In this document: in pieces, positions 8,688-18,399 of the stretch
How positions within the stretch are numbered: the stretch's first letter is position 1
Layout: each line of letters starts with the position of its first letter
Source of the DNA: Hyphomicrobium sp.
Lineage (GTDB): Bacteria > Pseudomonadota > Alphaproteobacteria > Rhizobiales > Hyphomicrobiaceae
DNA length: 64,000 nt
Assembly (NCBI GenBank): GCA_030148725.1
Contig: JASBSU010000050.1
Location: 1-64,000 of the forward strand
Direction: 5' to 3'
Position numbers and translations under genes: made by a program
The notes under the pieces: generated by a model
The model's database searches: none
The model's input: only the letters and a program-made list of their open reading frames with translations
Told to the model about the DNA's origin: nothing

Positions 8688-10211
8688 ATGCAACGCGCCC
8701 TCACGAGCACACATCAGCTGATGCGCATTGGAAGCGCCGCCCTGCTGCTGGCGGTCGCCGTGCCGGCGGCGCAGGCCGACTGGATCTCGCGCTTGGCGCG
8801 CGTCGGCGCGGAGGTTGGAGAGGTCGCGCCAAAGGCGGGGCGCATCGGCATCGTCGATCTGGAGCGCGCTGCCGCCCATATACGCCTTTTGCCGCCGAGC
8901 AGCGGCGCTGCGCTCGCCGCGCACGCGACGCCTGAAGGCCACTGGAAGTTCGTCAATCGCAATGGCGATGTGTTCACGGCGGGCACACCCGAGGAGTTGC
9001 AGCGCGTTCTGCCAACCCTGCTGCCCGATACGCCACCGGGATCGAAGCTCGGCATCTATCTTTCGGAAGACACGCTGTTCGGCGATCGCGCGCTGCTGAA
9101 GGAGCTGCCATCGGCTGCGACGCTCTATCTCGTGGCCGGAAAAGAGAGCTATCCGCTGATCACGCGGACGATGAGCAGTGGGGAGGCGCTGTATGCGGCC
9201 GTGCGTCCGAAACTGATCGTCGAACTGCGCGACCGGAAGCTGTTCAACGAGGCGCTCGTGCAGCTCGAACGGCCGCTGAGCCGATCCAGCATCCGCACCC
9301 TGGCGCTGGAGCCGGGCGGTCCGGTGACGCTTTCGTCGTACCCACGGGTGGACGCCGACACCAAAGCGGCGCTTGTCGATACCGTCGATCCCGCGTCGAT
9401 TGCGAGCGCCATTGCCTCGGTGCGCGGGCAGACCGTTTTGGTGACCGGCCGCGTTGAAAACAATCTTCTCTATTTCCGTCCGTCCAGCGGATCGGAGCAG
9501 AGCGTCAAACTCTCCGCCCTCATGGGGGCAGCGGCCGACTACGACGTCAATCTCGTGGTGCTGCATGCAGAGTCGCCGCGGCAGCCGGGTGGGCGCAACT
9601 GGCTGTGGCAGCGGATTGCCGTCGGTGGCCTCGACGATGCTTTGAAGCGTGCGACGCTCGGCGATTTTCTCGACGCGCTCGGGCAGCAGCGCGGAGAATT
9701 TCGCGTGTCGGTTTCGCGCGAGGGAGCAGGCCGCGTCGCGATCCGCGCGGTGCCGGTGAGCGGCGATACGGGTGCGATCGGTATGGTCGGAGAGCTTTGG
9801 ACAAGCTCGATTTCCAACATCACTGGCAATGTCGTGACGAGCGCGGTCGAGGTGCACGCGCGCGATGAGGATCGGCAGCGGGAACTCGACACCCGCATCG
9901 TGCCGGGCGTGCCGGCCTGGATGCAGATCCTCTACCTCATCAGTCTCGGCGCTGGTGTGCTGGCTTGGCCGGTCGCAAGCTCTTGGTTTGCCCGCCTGTG
10001 GCCAGCAGAGCAGCGCGCCGAGTATGGCGGCGCGATCGGCTATCGCGCGGCGCAGGCGATGCGGCTCGCCGCCTATGTGCTGCTGTTCCTGCCGATCGTC
10101 GGGGTGCCGGCGCTCGTTGCGTCGTTCTTCCTGCAGTTCTGGGGGATCGTCACGCTTCTGGGGCGCGGCGTGCGCCGGCTATTCGGCCGCGTCGAAGCCC
10201 GGGCCGGGTAG
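8688..10211 (+). CDS. Large exported membrane-anchored hypothetical protein
   Basis: A 507-aa protein with an N-terminal signal peptide (cleavage near AAQA-D). It has a long periplasmic-type domain of about 370 residues and two hydrophobic C-terminal segments (about residues 412-432 and 458-488), then a basic cytosolic-type tail. That topology places most of the protein outside the inner membrane, tethered at the C-terminus. I do not recognise a family and see no catalytic motif or cysteine-rich region. It is divergent from tsaC, with an AAGGACAG ribosome-binding sequence near 8670 upstream of ATG 8688. Composition is like its neighbours, so recent transfer is not indicated. Confidence 0.75.
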   Translation: MQRALTSTHQLMRIGSAALLLAVAVPAAQADWISRLARVGAEVGEVAPKAGRIGIVDLERAAAHIRLLPPSSGAALAAHATPEGHWKFVNRNGDVFTAGTPEELQRVLPTLLPDTPPGSKLGIYLSEDTLFGDRALLKELPSAATLYLVAGKESYPLITRTMSSGEALYAAVRPKLIVELRDRKLFNEALVQLERPLSRSSIRTLALEPGGPVTLSSYPRVDADTKAALVDTVDPASIASAIASVRGQTVLVTGRVENNLLYFRPSSGSEQSVKLSALMGAAADYDVNLVVLHAESPRQPGGRNWLWQRIAVGGLDDALKRATLGDFLDALGQQRGEFRVSVSREGAGRVAIRAVPVSGDTGAIGMVGELWTSSISNITGNVVTSAVEVHARDEDRQRELDTRIVPGVPAWMQILYLISLGAGVLAWPVASSWFARLWPAEQRAEYGGAIGYRAAQAMRLAAYVLLFLPIVGVPALVASFFLQFWGIVTLLGRGVRRLFGRVEARAG

Positions 10212-10348
10212 TCCGGCCGCGGGACAGCGACATCATCAGGCAGTTACCTTCCGCGTTCGGTTGCGCTGGCTCTTTGCGCCCGGCCCGCGCTAACATGGCG
10301 CATGGCCTTTGAGCCGAGCAACAGAACCCGGAACGCGGCACGCACTAG

Positions 10349-11296
<948 letters not shown>

Positions 11297-11325
11297 GAGC
11301 GCATTTGAACAATCGGGACGCAAGC

Positions 11326-11592
11326 ATGGAACCGGCCAGCCCGAAGGCACAGCCCAAGCACGCCGACGTGAAGGACATGAGCTTCGAGCGCGCTCTGAAG
11401 GAGCTGGAGAGCATCGTCACGCGGCTGGAACGTGGTGACGTCGAACTCGAGGAATCGATTGCGATCTACGAGCGTGGCGAGATCCTGAAGGAACATTGCG
11501 ACCGGCTGCTGCGGCAGGCCGAGGCGAAGGTCGAGAAGCTGACTTTCGCCGCCGATGGCTCACCCAAGGGTACCGAGCCGCTCGATTCCTGA
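11326..11592 (+). CDS. xseB: Exodeoxyribonuclease VII small subunit
   Basis: An 88-aa XseB, the small regulatory subunit that binds many copies per XseA to form exonuclease VII (single-strand DNA degradation). The conserved core [20 protein letters not shown] is followed by the acidic helix [19 protein letters not shown] and the QAEAKVEKL helix. The chosen ATG at 11326 gives a short N-terminal extension of 17 residues before the core; the internal ATG of the core motif could also serve as start. It sits directly after the HDAC-like gene on the same strand. xseA is not in the window. Confidence 0.95.
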   Translation: MEPASPKAQPKHADVKDMSFERALKELESIVTRLERGDVELEESIAIYERGEILKEHCDRLLRQAEAKVEKLTFAADGSPKGTEPLDS

Positions 11593-11618
11593 CGGCCGCT
11601 GGCTGCGCTGTTCGTGCA

Positions 11619-12134
11619 TTAGATTTTGCGGCTGTCGTAGGCCCAGTGCAGCAGGGCTTGGCGTTGACGGCGCCGACAGCGCAGGTCGCAAGGCTCGCAG
11701 TTCTTCTCGATCTGCCGCACGTGGCGCTTGATCGCCTTCCAGCGCTTGATCTGGCGTTTGTCTTCCTCCGGCATGCGGCGGCCCATGTAATAGCGGCAGT
11801 ACCATTGGAACCAGCCGCGCGGGTCGTCCTCATGGATCCAGCCCTTGCGCTTCCACTCCGATAGCGGCTGGCTCGCATCGACACCGAAAAAGTTGAGCTT
11901 GCAGTCGCGTCCGCGCGGTCCCTCAGCGAGCTTGGCGCCAGTGAACCAGCTTTTTGGGAATTCGTCGGTCGTGTCGGTCATGTAGCGACCGCAGAAGACG
12001 CCGAGATGCAGCATTTCGGCGGGGGTGAGGTCCGGCGTGAACTCGGGATCGAAATCACGCCCGATCGGGGCGACGCGTTCATAGCGGTAGCCCTGCTGCA
12101 TGCGGTCGTTGACGGTGATCCAGCGCTTAGACAT
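11619..12134 (-). CDS. Conserved-type hypothetical protein, basic and aromatic
   Basis: A 171-aa soluble protein of unknown function. The start ATG at 12134 gives MSKRWITVNDRMQQGYRYE. The middle contains FTPDLTPAEMLHLGVFCGRYM and KSWFTGAKLAEGPRGRDC. It has a Trp/Tyr/Arg-rich C-terminal half (DDPRGWFQWYCRYYMGRR) and ends in RQALLHWAYDSRKI. From memory this pattern recurs in many Gram-negative genomes as an uncharacterised family, but no biochemical role is known to me. Two Cys near the end (CEPCDLRC) could bind metal. It is convergent with xseB. No signal peptide or membrane segment is present. Confidence 0.78.
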   Translation of the reverse strand: MSKRWITVNDRMQQGYRYERVAPIGRDFDPEFTPDLTPAEMLHLGVFCGRYMTDTTDEFPKSWFTGAKLAEGPRGRDCKLNFFGVDASQPLSEWKRKGWIHEDDPRGWFQWYCRYYMGRRMPEEDKRQIKRWKAIKRHVRQIEKNCEPCDLRCRRRQRQALLHWAYDSRKI

Positions 12135-12445
12135 CGGCTGAGGTCCTGCATTCCTAGTGGCGTTAACCAGTTTCGATAGGGGCTGATGTTCGAGGAAGAG
12201 ATCCGGTGACTGCGGCGGATCGTCGTCGTGTGACACCGCACTCACAGAATCCCGTTGGATATAAATAGCTTATGAGGAAATCCGCTTTCCGACAGCGTCG
12301 CTGATAGCCCGTCCAAAGGGCCGTTCTTGTCTAGCCTCTGCCAGTTAACGCCGGTAGGGTGCGCCGGGCTCAAGGACCGGGAGGCGGAAATAGTGCTTCT
12401 GATCCGTAACTTTGGGCCGCGTGTTTAAAATTTGGGAGAAGACCT

Positions 12446-12634
12446 ATGAAGTCTTTGATGGCTCTCGCTGTCGCGCTCAGCTGCTTCGCCGTTGTTGGCG
12501 TCGCCACCACTTCGCCGGCCGAGGCTCATTTCAAGAAGAAGCATCATCACGCCAAGTACTACAAGGCGAAGAAGTGCAAGAAGTACAAGCACGTCAACTT
12601 CCGCAAGTACAAGGCTTGCAAGCACCACTGGTAA
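12446..12634 (+). CDS. Exported, strongly cationic Lys/His/Tyr-rich mini-protein (62 aa)
   Basis: A 62-aa precursor with a clean signal peptide (about 27 residues, cleavage after SPAEA). The mature part of about 35 residues is built almost entirely of Lys, His, Tyr and Arg, with two Cys (FKKKHHHAKYYKAKKCKK, then a second Cys near the end). A GGGAGAAG ribosome binding site precedes ATG 12446, and a strong intrinsic terminator follows at 12661. It is therefore probably its own transcript. The extreme charge suggests binding to metal, nucleic acid, LPS or phosphate in the periplasm or outside, or an antimicrobial-like role; none is demonstrated. I do not recognise a named family. Confidence 0.8.
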   Translation: MKSLMALAVALSCFAVVGVATTSPAEAHFKKKHHHAKYYKAKKCKKYKHVNFRKYKACKHHW

Positions 12635-12660
12635 TCTCAAGCGACGCTTGAAATTACAAA

Positions 12661-12691
12661 GCGCGGCTCCCCCCGGAGCCGCGCTTTTCGT
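12661..12691 (+). terminator. Intrinsic terminator of the cationic mini-protein gene
   Basis: A perfect 10-bp GC stem (12661-12670 with 12675-12684) closes a CCCC loop and is followed by TTTTCGTTT. It lies 27 bases after the stop codon of the 62-aa exported protein and before dxs. Confidence 0.88.
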
Positions 12692-12775
12692 TTGCTCGGC
12701 GCCGCGGCGATTGCACCCTTGCGAGGCCGCGACAGTGTGACATAACAAGCCATTACCAATGCACGGGATGGCTCG

Positions 12776-14698
12776 GTGGATAGTGCCCCTAAGACGCCGC
12801 TTCTCGACCGCGTGAAGACGCCCGAGGACCTGCGCACACTCGAAGAAAAAGATCTTCCGCAACTCGCTGCCGAACTCAGGCAGGAGACGATCAGTGCTGT
12901 TTCGCTAACCGGCGGGCACCTCGGTGCCGGGCTCGGCGTCGTCGAACTCACCGTCGCCTTGCATTGGGTGTTCGATACGCCGCGCGATCGGTTGATCTGG
13001 GACGTCGGGCACCAGACCTATCCTCACAAGATTATCACGGGTCGCCGCGATCAGATCCGGACGCTGCGTGCGCCGGGCGGCCTTTCCGGGTTCACGCGCC
13101 GCGCCGAAAGCGAATACGATCCGTTCGGCGCTGCGCACTCATCGACGTCGATCTCTGCCGGTCTCGGCATGGCCGTCGCGCGCGATCTGGCAAAGCGCGA
13201 CAACAACGTGATTTGCGTCATCGGCGATGGCGCGATGAGCGCCGGCATGGCCTACGAGGCGATGAACAATGCCGGGGCGCGCGACGAGCGGCTGATCGTC
13301 GTCCTCAACGATAACGATATGTCGATCGCGCCGCCGACGGGTGCGCTCAGCTCTTATCTTGCCCGCATCACGTCGAGCGGCACGTACCTTTACTGGCGCG
13401 ATATCGCCAAGCAGCTTGCCAAGCAGCTTCCGAAGAGCTGGGAGCGGCGCGCGGCACGCGTGGAAGAGTACACCCGTCATCTCTGGCAGGGCGGCGCGTG
13501 GTTCGAGGAACTCGGCTTCTATTACGTCGGTCCGATCGATGGGCACGACTTAGATCACCTCTTGCCGGTGCTGAAGAACGTGCGCGACGCAAGGCAGGGG
13601 CCGATCCTCGTGCACGTCGTGACCAAGAAGGGCAAAGGGTACGCGCCTGCTGAGGCATCGGACGACAAGTATCACGGCGTGTCGCGGTTCAATGTCGTCA
13701 CGGGTGCGCAGGTCGTCAGCAAGCCGACGGCGCCCACGTATACGCGCGTCTTTGCCGACAGCCTCGTTGCTGAGGCGAAGAAGGACGACAAGATCGTCGC
13801 GATTACCGCTGCAATGCCTGACGGGACCGGGCTCGACGTGTTCGGCAAGGCGTTCTCGGATCGCATGTTCGATGTGGGCATCGCCGAGCAGCATGCGGTG
13901 ACGTTCGCGGCGGGGCTTGCCGCTGAGGGGCTGAAGCCGTTTGCGGCGATCTACTCGACGTTCCTGCAGCGCGCCTACGATCAGGTCGTGCATGACGTTG
14001 CCATTCAGAAGCTGCCGGTGCGCTTTGCGATCGATCGCGCTGGTCTGGTCGGTGCCGACGGGCCGACGCACGCCGGCTCGTTCGATATCGCCTACCTCTC
14101 ATGCCTGCCGGGCTTCGTGGTGATGGCGGCTGCCGACGAGGCGGAGCTGCAGCGCATGGTTGCGACGGCGGTTGCCATCGACGATCGGCCATCGGCGCTG
14201 CGCTATCCGCGGGGCGAGGGCGTTGGCGTGCCGCTCGCCGAGCAGGGCGAACCGCTTGAGATCGGCAAGGGGCGCGTTTTGCGCGAGGGCTCTGCCGTGG
14301 CGCTGCTTTCGCTCGGCCCGCGTGTGCGCGAATGCCTCAAGGCGGCAGATCAGCTCGCGGCGTTCGGACTGTCGGCCACCGTCGCGGACGGCCGCTTTGC
14401 GAAGCCGCTCGATGAGGATCTGATCCGGCGCCTGGCGCAGAACCACGAGGTGCTTGTGACGGTCGAGGAAGGGTCGATCGGCGGTTTCGGCAGCCATGTG
14501 CTGCAGTTCCTTGCCGAGAGTGGGCTGCTGGACCGTGGTCTGAAAGTCCGCAGCCTAGTGCTACCGGATGTGTTCATCGAGCACGGCAAGCCAGAGCAGA
14601 TGTACGAGCAGGCAGGCCTCGATGCCGGCGGCATCGTCAGAACGGTGCTGGGCGCTCTGGGGCGCGACACGCTCAACGACGCGGCGAGCAGAGCTTAA
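12776..14698 (+). CDS. dxs: 1-deoxy-D-xylulose-5-phosphate synthase
   Basis: A 640-aa thiamine-diphosphate enzyme that condenses pyruvate and glyceraldehyde 3-phosphate to DXP, the entry step of the MEP isoprenoid pathway. The start is GTG at 12776; no ATG in frame precedes it. The thiamine-binding [18 protein letters not shown] is near residue 146. The catalytic-dyad region [18 protein letters not shown] has Glu at about residue 370. [15 protein letters not shown] and the C-terminal transketolase domain complete the protein. Length is normal for Dxs. The gene provides isoprenoid precursors for quinones, hopanoids and undecaprenyl carriers. Confidence 0.97.
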   Translation: MDSAPKTPLLDRVKTPEDLRTLEEKDLPQLAAELRQETISAVSLTGGHLGAGLGVVELTVALHWVFDTPRDRLIWDVGHQTYPHKIITGRRDQIRTLRAPGGLSGFTRRAESEYDPFGAAHSSTSISAGLGMAVARDLAKRDNNVICVIGDGAMSAGMAYEAMNNAGARDERLIVVLNDNDMSIAPPTGALSSYLARITSSGTYLYWRDIAKQLAKQLPKSWERRAARVEEYTRHLWQGGAWFEELGFYYVGPIDGHDLDHLLPVLKNVRDARQGPILVHVVTKKGKGYAPAEASDDKYHGVSRFNVVTGAQVVSKPTAPTYTRVFADSLVAEAKKDDKIVAITAAMPDGTGLDVFGKAFSDRMFDVGIAEQHAVTFAAGLAAEGLKPFAAIYSTFLQRAYDQVVHDVAIQKLPVRFAIDRAGLVGADGPTHAGSFDIAYLSCLPGFVVMAAADEAELQRMVATAVAIDDRPSALRYPRGEGVGVPLAEQGEPLEIGKGRVLREGSAVALLSLGPRVRECLKAADQLAAFGLSATVADGRFAKPLDEDLIRRLAQNHEVLVTVEEGSIGGFGSHVLQFLAESGLLDRGLKVRSLVLPDVFIEHGKPEQMYEQAGLDAGGIVRTVLGALGRDTLNDAASRA

Positions 14699-14858
14699 TT
14701 TTCTTGGTCTGACACGAGCTGCGAGAAGCTTGTCGCCCGGCGCGTGGTTCGCGAGTGGATGGCCGCGCCTCGGCGCGGCGCCCCTCGGGCGCTGAGCACG
14801 GCGAGCTGTGGCCGCCGTGCTGAAGAGACCCCGTCTCCCGCGACCGGGGACGTGAATG

Positions 14859-15584
14859 TCAGATTGCGAGCTTCCCGGATTTGGCTGCGGCGTAGCGCTC
14901 TGCGACAGCTTTCCAGTTCACGACGTCCCACCACGCCTTGAGGTATTCGGGGCGGCGGTTCTGGTATTTTAGATAGTATGCGTGCTCCCACACGTCGTTG
15001 CCGAACAGGACGCGGCCGCCTTCCATGATCGGCGTATCCTGGTTCGGTTTGGTGGTGAGCGCGAGCTTGCCGTCGGGGCTGACGGTGACGAACACCCATC
15101 CAGATCCGAAGACTTTGCCGCCCTTGGTGTTGAAGTCTTCCTTCAGCTTATCGAGGCCGCCTAGATCGCTGTCGATGGCGGTCTTGAGTTCGCCTTCGGG
15201 AGCCCCGCCGTCCTTGCCCATGATCTGCCAGAACATCGAGTGGTTGGCATGTCCGCCGGCGTTGTTGCGGACGACGGTGCGGATGTCCTCTGGCAGTTCG
15301 GGGAGCTTGGTGAGGATTTCCTCCAATTTCATCGACGCGACGTTGGAGTGATCCTTCACGGCCGCGTTCAGGTTCTTCACGTACGCCGCGTGATGTTTGT
15401 CGTGATGCAACTCCATCGTCTTGGCGTCGATAGACGGCTCGAGGGCAGCGAAATCATAGGGGAGCGGCGGCAGCGTGAACGGGCCTGCCTCGTCGGCCGC
15501 CACCGACACTCGCGGGTAGATCATCGTCGTCAGAGCTGCGGCGCCAGCGCCGCGCAGGAAATCGCGACGTTCGATGTTGAGCAT
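14859..15584 (-). CDS. Exported superoxide dismutase, Mn/Fe type (Tat signal)
   Basis: A 241-aa superoxide dismutase with an N-terminal twin-arginine signal (ERRDFLRGAGAAALTT), so it is folded with metal in the cytosol and exported. The start ATG 15584 places the RR at residues 6-7; an earlier ATG exists at 15620 but adds a weak N-terminus. The ligand histidines lie in ELHHDKHHAAYV and GGHANHSMFW, with the final Asp/His in the DVWEHAYYL block. GGHANHS and QDTPIMEG resemble manganese rather than iron enzymes. The protein would protect the envelope from superoxide. It is convergent with dxs, about 160 bases apart. Confidence 0.93.
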   Translation of the reverse strand: MLNIERRDFLRGAGAAALTTMIYPRVSVAADEAGPFTLPPLPYDFAALEPSIDAKTMELHHDKHHAAYVKNLNAAVKDHSNVASMKLEEILTKLPELPEDIRTVVRNNAGGHANHSMFWQIMGKDGGAPEGELKTAIDSDLGGLDKLKEDFNTKGGKVFGSGWVFVTVSPDGKLALTTKPNQDTPIMEGGRVLFGNDVWEHAYYLKYQNRRPEYLKAWWDVVNWKAVAERYAAAKSGKLAI

Positions 15585-15734
15585 GGGGCCTCCTATGCGC
15601 GCGGATATCGCGGTGAACAACGAATGAGCCGCGCAAATCGATGCATTTGCGCGGCTGCGGAATGTCGCATCACGGGAAGTTGATAGCGTGGAGCGCCGAG
15701 GCCGGGCGGCAGCCCGCCGCTGCGGCGCCGAACG

Positions 15735-16214
15735 CTATTCGACGGTGATTGTGATGGGGGCCGACTGCACCGAGGGCTCGAAGGGAATGTGGTTCTTGTC
15801 GGCGAAGACATCCTGCAGCGTGTGCTTGCCCGGCGGCAGCTCGATCGTGGCCTCTGTCTGGCCCTTGCCGAAGTGCTTGTGTTTATCGTCCGCCGGGATA
15901 GGCGCGTCGGGATCGGTCAGCGTCGTGTCGATCAGCAGGTGATGGTGGCCGCTGTCGGGCTCGTCCGACCCGGCTGGGGCGACACGCATGCCCTCAATGC
16001 CAAATTTCACGGTGATCGGATTCTTGACGACTGCCCCATCCTTGGGCTCGATGAGCCAAGCCTTGGCGCCAGCCGGCGAGGGCGTGCGGGGGATGGCCTC
16101 TGTCGACGGTGTGCCCTCCTTGTGCGCTTCGTGTGCGTCCTGGGAAGGGGCGCTGCTGTCGCCGCATGCGGCGAGCGAAAGTGCGAGTAGCGTGACGGCG
16201 AGGCTAAGGCGCAT
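15735..16214 (-). CDS. DUF4399-type lipoprotein
   Basis: A 159-aa predicted lipoprotein: hydrophobic signal followed by lipobox LSLAACGD with the acylated Cys at residue 17. The mature region begins with a His/Glu/Pro-rich linker and then a compact domain. That domain has the DUF4399 pattern, in which GHHHLLIDT is followed by KHFGKGQTEATIELPPGKHTLQ. The His-rich stretch suggests metal contact, but function is unknown. It lies on the minus strand downstream of the divergent tlyA start and upstream of the exported SOD gene. Periplasmic membrane attachment is inferred from the lipobox. Confidence 0.85.
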   Translation of the reverse strand: MRLSLAVTLLALSLAACGDSSAPSQDAHEAHKEGTPSTEAIPRTPSPAGAKAWLIEPKDGAVVKNPITVKFGIEGMRVAPAGSDEPDSGHHHLLIDTTLTDPDAPIPADDKHKHFGKGQTEATIELPPGKHTLQDVFADKNHIPFEPSVQSAPITITVE

Positions 16215-16284
16215 CGGAAGGACTCCGTGGATTGGGTCTGCTGGTCGAAGTAGTCAATGATCAGAATATCGTAAACATGAGCCT

Positions 16285-17025
16285 ATGCGAATGAGGTTGG
16301 ACATTGCTCTGGTTGAGCGCGGGCTGGTGGCCTCGCGCTCGCGGGCGCGCGATCTCATCAAGTCGGGCAAGGTGCGCATTGGCGCAGAGGTTTGCACGAA
16401 GGTGGCGGCAGAGGTCGGCCAGGATGCCGAGCTGGCGCTCGAAGACACCGGGGCGGCGCAGGCCGTGTCGAGGGGCGCACAAAAACTTGCCGCTGGGCTC
16501 GATGCCTTCCAATTCGATCCGCAGGGTCTGACGGCGCTCGACGTCGGCGCGTCGACCGGCGGGTTCACGCAGGTGCTCCTCGAACGGGGAGCGAAGAAAG
16601 TCTATGCCGCCGATGTCGGGCACGAGCAGCTGCATGCCAGTCTGAGGGCGGACCAACGCGTCGTTTCGCTCGAAGGGCTCGATGCGCGCCACCTGACGCG
16701 CGACATCGTCCCAGAGCCCGTTGGCGCCATCACCGCCGACGTCAGCTTCATATCGCTGAGCAAGGCGCTGGGGCCGGCGCTGTCGCTGGCAGCTCCCGGC
16801 GCGTTCTTGGTGGCGCTCGTCAAGCCACAGTTCGAAGTCGGCCCGGAGCGCATCGGCAAGGGCGGTATCGTACGCGATGACGCGGCACGCGAGGGCGCGC
16901 TGAATGACGTGAGCGCGTGGCTTGCGGCGCAGCCTGGATGGCGTGTATCCGGGTCCATTCCCTCGCCGATCAAAGGCGGGTCGGGCAACGTCGAATTCCT
17001 CCTGGGCGCACGATACGATGGGTGA
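16285..17025 (+). CDS. tlyA: TlyA-type rRNA 2'-O-methyltransferase
   Basis: A 246-aa TlyA/hemolysin-A-like protein. The N-terminal S4 RNA-binding domain (MRMRLDIALVERGLVASRSR and SGKVRIGAEV) is followed by an FtsJ-like SAM methyltransferase fold with LTALDVGASTGGFTQVLL as SAM motif I and ALVKPQFEVG downstream. Family members 2'-O-methylate cytidines in ribosomal RNA; the hemolysin name is historical. Its stop overlaps the start of the downstream methyltransferase gene by eight bases, so the two RNA methyltransferases are translationally coupled. ATG at 16285 was chosen; a codon-3 ATG is equally possible. Confidence 0.93.
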   Translation: MRMRLDIALVERGLVASRSRARDLIKSGKVRIGAEVCTKVAAEVGQDAELALEDTGAAQAVSRGAQKLAAGLDAFQFDPQGLTALDVGASTGGFTQVLLERGAKKVYAADVGHEQLHASLRADQRVVSLEGLDARHLTRDIVPEPVGAITADVSFISLSKALGPALSLAAPGAFLVALVKPQFEVGPERIGKGGIVRDDAAREGALNDVSAWLAAQPGWRVSGSIPSPIKGGSGNVEFLLGARYDG

Positions 17026-18253
17026 CACGCAGACGCTCGATATCGCCCGTCTCGGTGCGCAGGGAGACGGCGTGGCCGATGCCGCGACCGGACCGGTTTT
17101 CGTGCCGTACGCTCTGCCGAGCGAGCGTGTGCAGGCCGATGTGCGCGGGGATCGCGCCCGGCTCATCGCCGTGACGGTGCCAAGTCCCGATCGCATCGCG
17201 CCGGTTTGCCGGCATTTCACCCATTGCGGCGGCTGTGCCGTGCAGCACCTGCGCATGCCTGCCTATCTCGCCTGGAAGCGCGAGATGGTCGCGGAGGCTT
17301 TCGCCGCGCGCGGGATCGGCGCTCCCGTCGGTCACGTTGTTGGCGTCGGGCTCGGCGCGCGACGGCGTGTCTCGATGTCGGCACGGCGTACGGGTCGCGG
17401 CGTTGTGCTCGGTTTCCATGAGTCGAAGGGCGTCGACATCGTCGATCTGCAGGAATGTCCGGTCACGGCCTCTGCGATCGTGCGTGCGCTGCCGGGGCTC
17501 CGGCGCCTTGTGGAGCCGCTGATGTCGCGGCGTGCGCCTGGATGCGTCGTGGTGACGCTGGCGGCGAACGGCCTCGACGTCGCCATCGAGGATGTTCCGG
17601 GAGATCCGTCGCTCGAGGTGCGCGAGTATCTGGCGCGCGAAGCTGCTGCTCTGAAGCTCGCACGGCTGACACTCGCCGGCGACACGCTCTATCAGGCGAC
17701 GGTGCCGGCGGTCCGGTTCGGCACGGCGAACGTCGTGCTGCCGGCGCGCTCGTTTCTGCAGGCGGCTTCGGTCGCGGAAGGCGATATGGTGCGCCTCGTG
17801 ACGGCGTCGGTTGGCGATGCAAAGCGCGTGGTGGATCTTTTTTGTGGCATGGGAACGTTCACGTTTCCGATGGCGCAAAAGGCTCAAGTGCTGGCCGTCG
17901 ACGGCGACAAGCAGGCGGTGACGGCGCTGGAGAATGCTGCGAAGCGGACGCCGGGGCTGAAGCCGATCGAGACGAAGCTGCGCGATCTCTTCCGGGAGCC
18001 GCTGTCGGTGCGCGAACTCGCCGGGTTCGATGCGGCGGTGTTCGATCCGCCGCGGGCTGGCGCTGCAACGCAGGCGGCGATGCTCGCCGATACGCCGATC
18101 AAGACGGTGGTCGCAGTGTCATGCAACCCAGCGACGCTGGCGCGCGACGCGCGCATTCTTCTGGATGGTGGCTACAAGCTGGAGCGCGTTACGCCCATCG
18201 ATCAGTTTTTATATTCCCCGCACATCGAGGCGGTGGCTGTTTTCCGGAGATAG
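17018..18253 (+). CDS. TrmA/RlmD-family SAM-dependent RNA (uracil-C5) methyltransferase
   Basis: A 411-aa class I methyltransferase of the TrmA/RlmC/RlmD family, which methylates uracil C5 in tRNA or rRNA. An N-terminal TRAM-like segment is followed by the Fe-S cluster cysteines (CRHFTHCGGC, plus a fourth Cys in LQECPVT). The Rossmann domain begins VVDLFCGMGTFTF, with DPPRAG and the catalytic VAVSCNPATLARD motif. All catalytic positions are present. It starts inside the tlyA stop region (8-base overlap). Exact target (tRNA U54, 23S U747 or U1939) cannot be told from sequence alone. Confidence 0.92.
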   Translation: MGDTQTLDIARLGAQGDGVADAATGPVFVPYALPSERVQADVRGDRARLIAVTVPSPDRIAPVCRHFTHCGGCAVQHLRMPAYLAWKREMVAEAFAARGIGAPVGHVVGVGLGARRRVSMSARRTGRGVVLGFHESKGVDIVDLQECPVTASAIVRALPGLRRLVEPLMSRRAPGCVVVTLAANGLDVAIEDVPGDPSLEVREYLAREAAALKLARLTLAGDTLYQATVPAVRFGTANVVLPARSFLQAASVAEGDMVRLVTASVGDAKRVVDLFCGMGTFTFPMAQKAQVLAVDGDKQAVTALENAAKRTPGLKPIETKLRDLFREPLSVRELAGFDAAVFDPPRAGAATQAAMLADTPIKTVVAVSCNPATLARDARILLDGGYKLERVTPIDQFLYSPHIEAVAVFRR

Positions 18254-18362
18254 ACCGGACTTCCCTCGAATTGCGGCCGGTGGCTTTACGTCAGCTTATT
18301 GCGATAGGCGTATGTTGAAACCTTCGCTCCAGCTCGTCGATCCTCCTCCCGAGCTTCTACCT

Positions 18363-18399
18363 GCCATCCCGTCGGCACGTCGTCGGGATGGCTTTTTAG
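18363..18399 (+). terminator. Intrinsic terminator after the tlyA-methyltransferase pair
   Basis: A 9-bp perfect stem (GCCATCCCG with CGGGATGGC, 18363-18371 and 18384-18392) is followed by TTTTTAGTTT. It sits about 110 bases after the methyltransferase stop and reaches the 3' end of the convergent sirtuin gene. Confidence 0.85.

Noticed and set aside
14762-14821. GC-rich hairpins between dxs and the SOD gene
   Set aside because: Stable stems are present but no T-run follows in either direction, so I could not call a terminator for either convergent gene.
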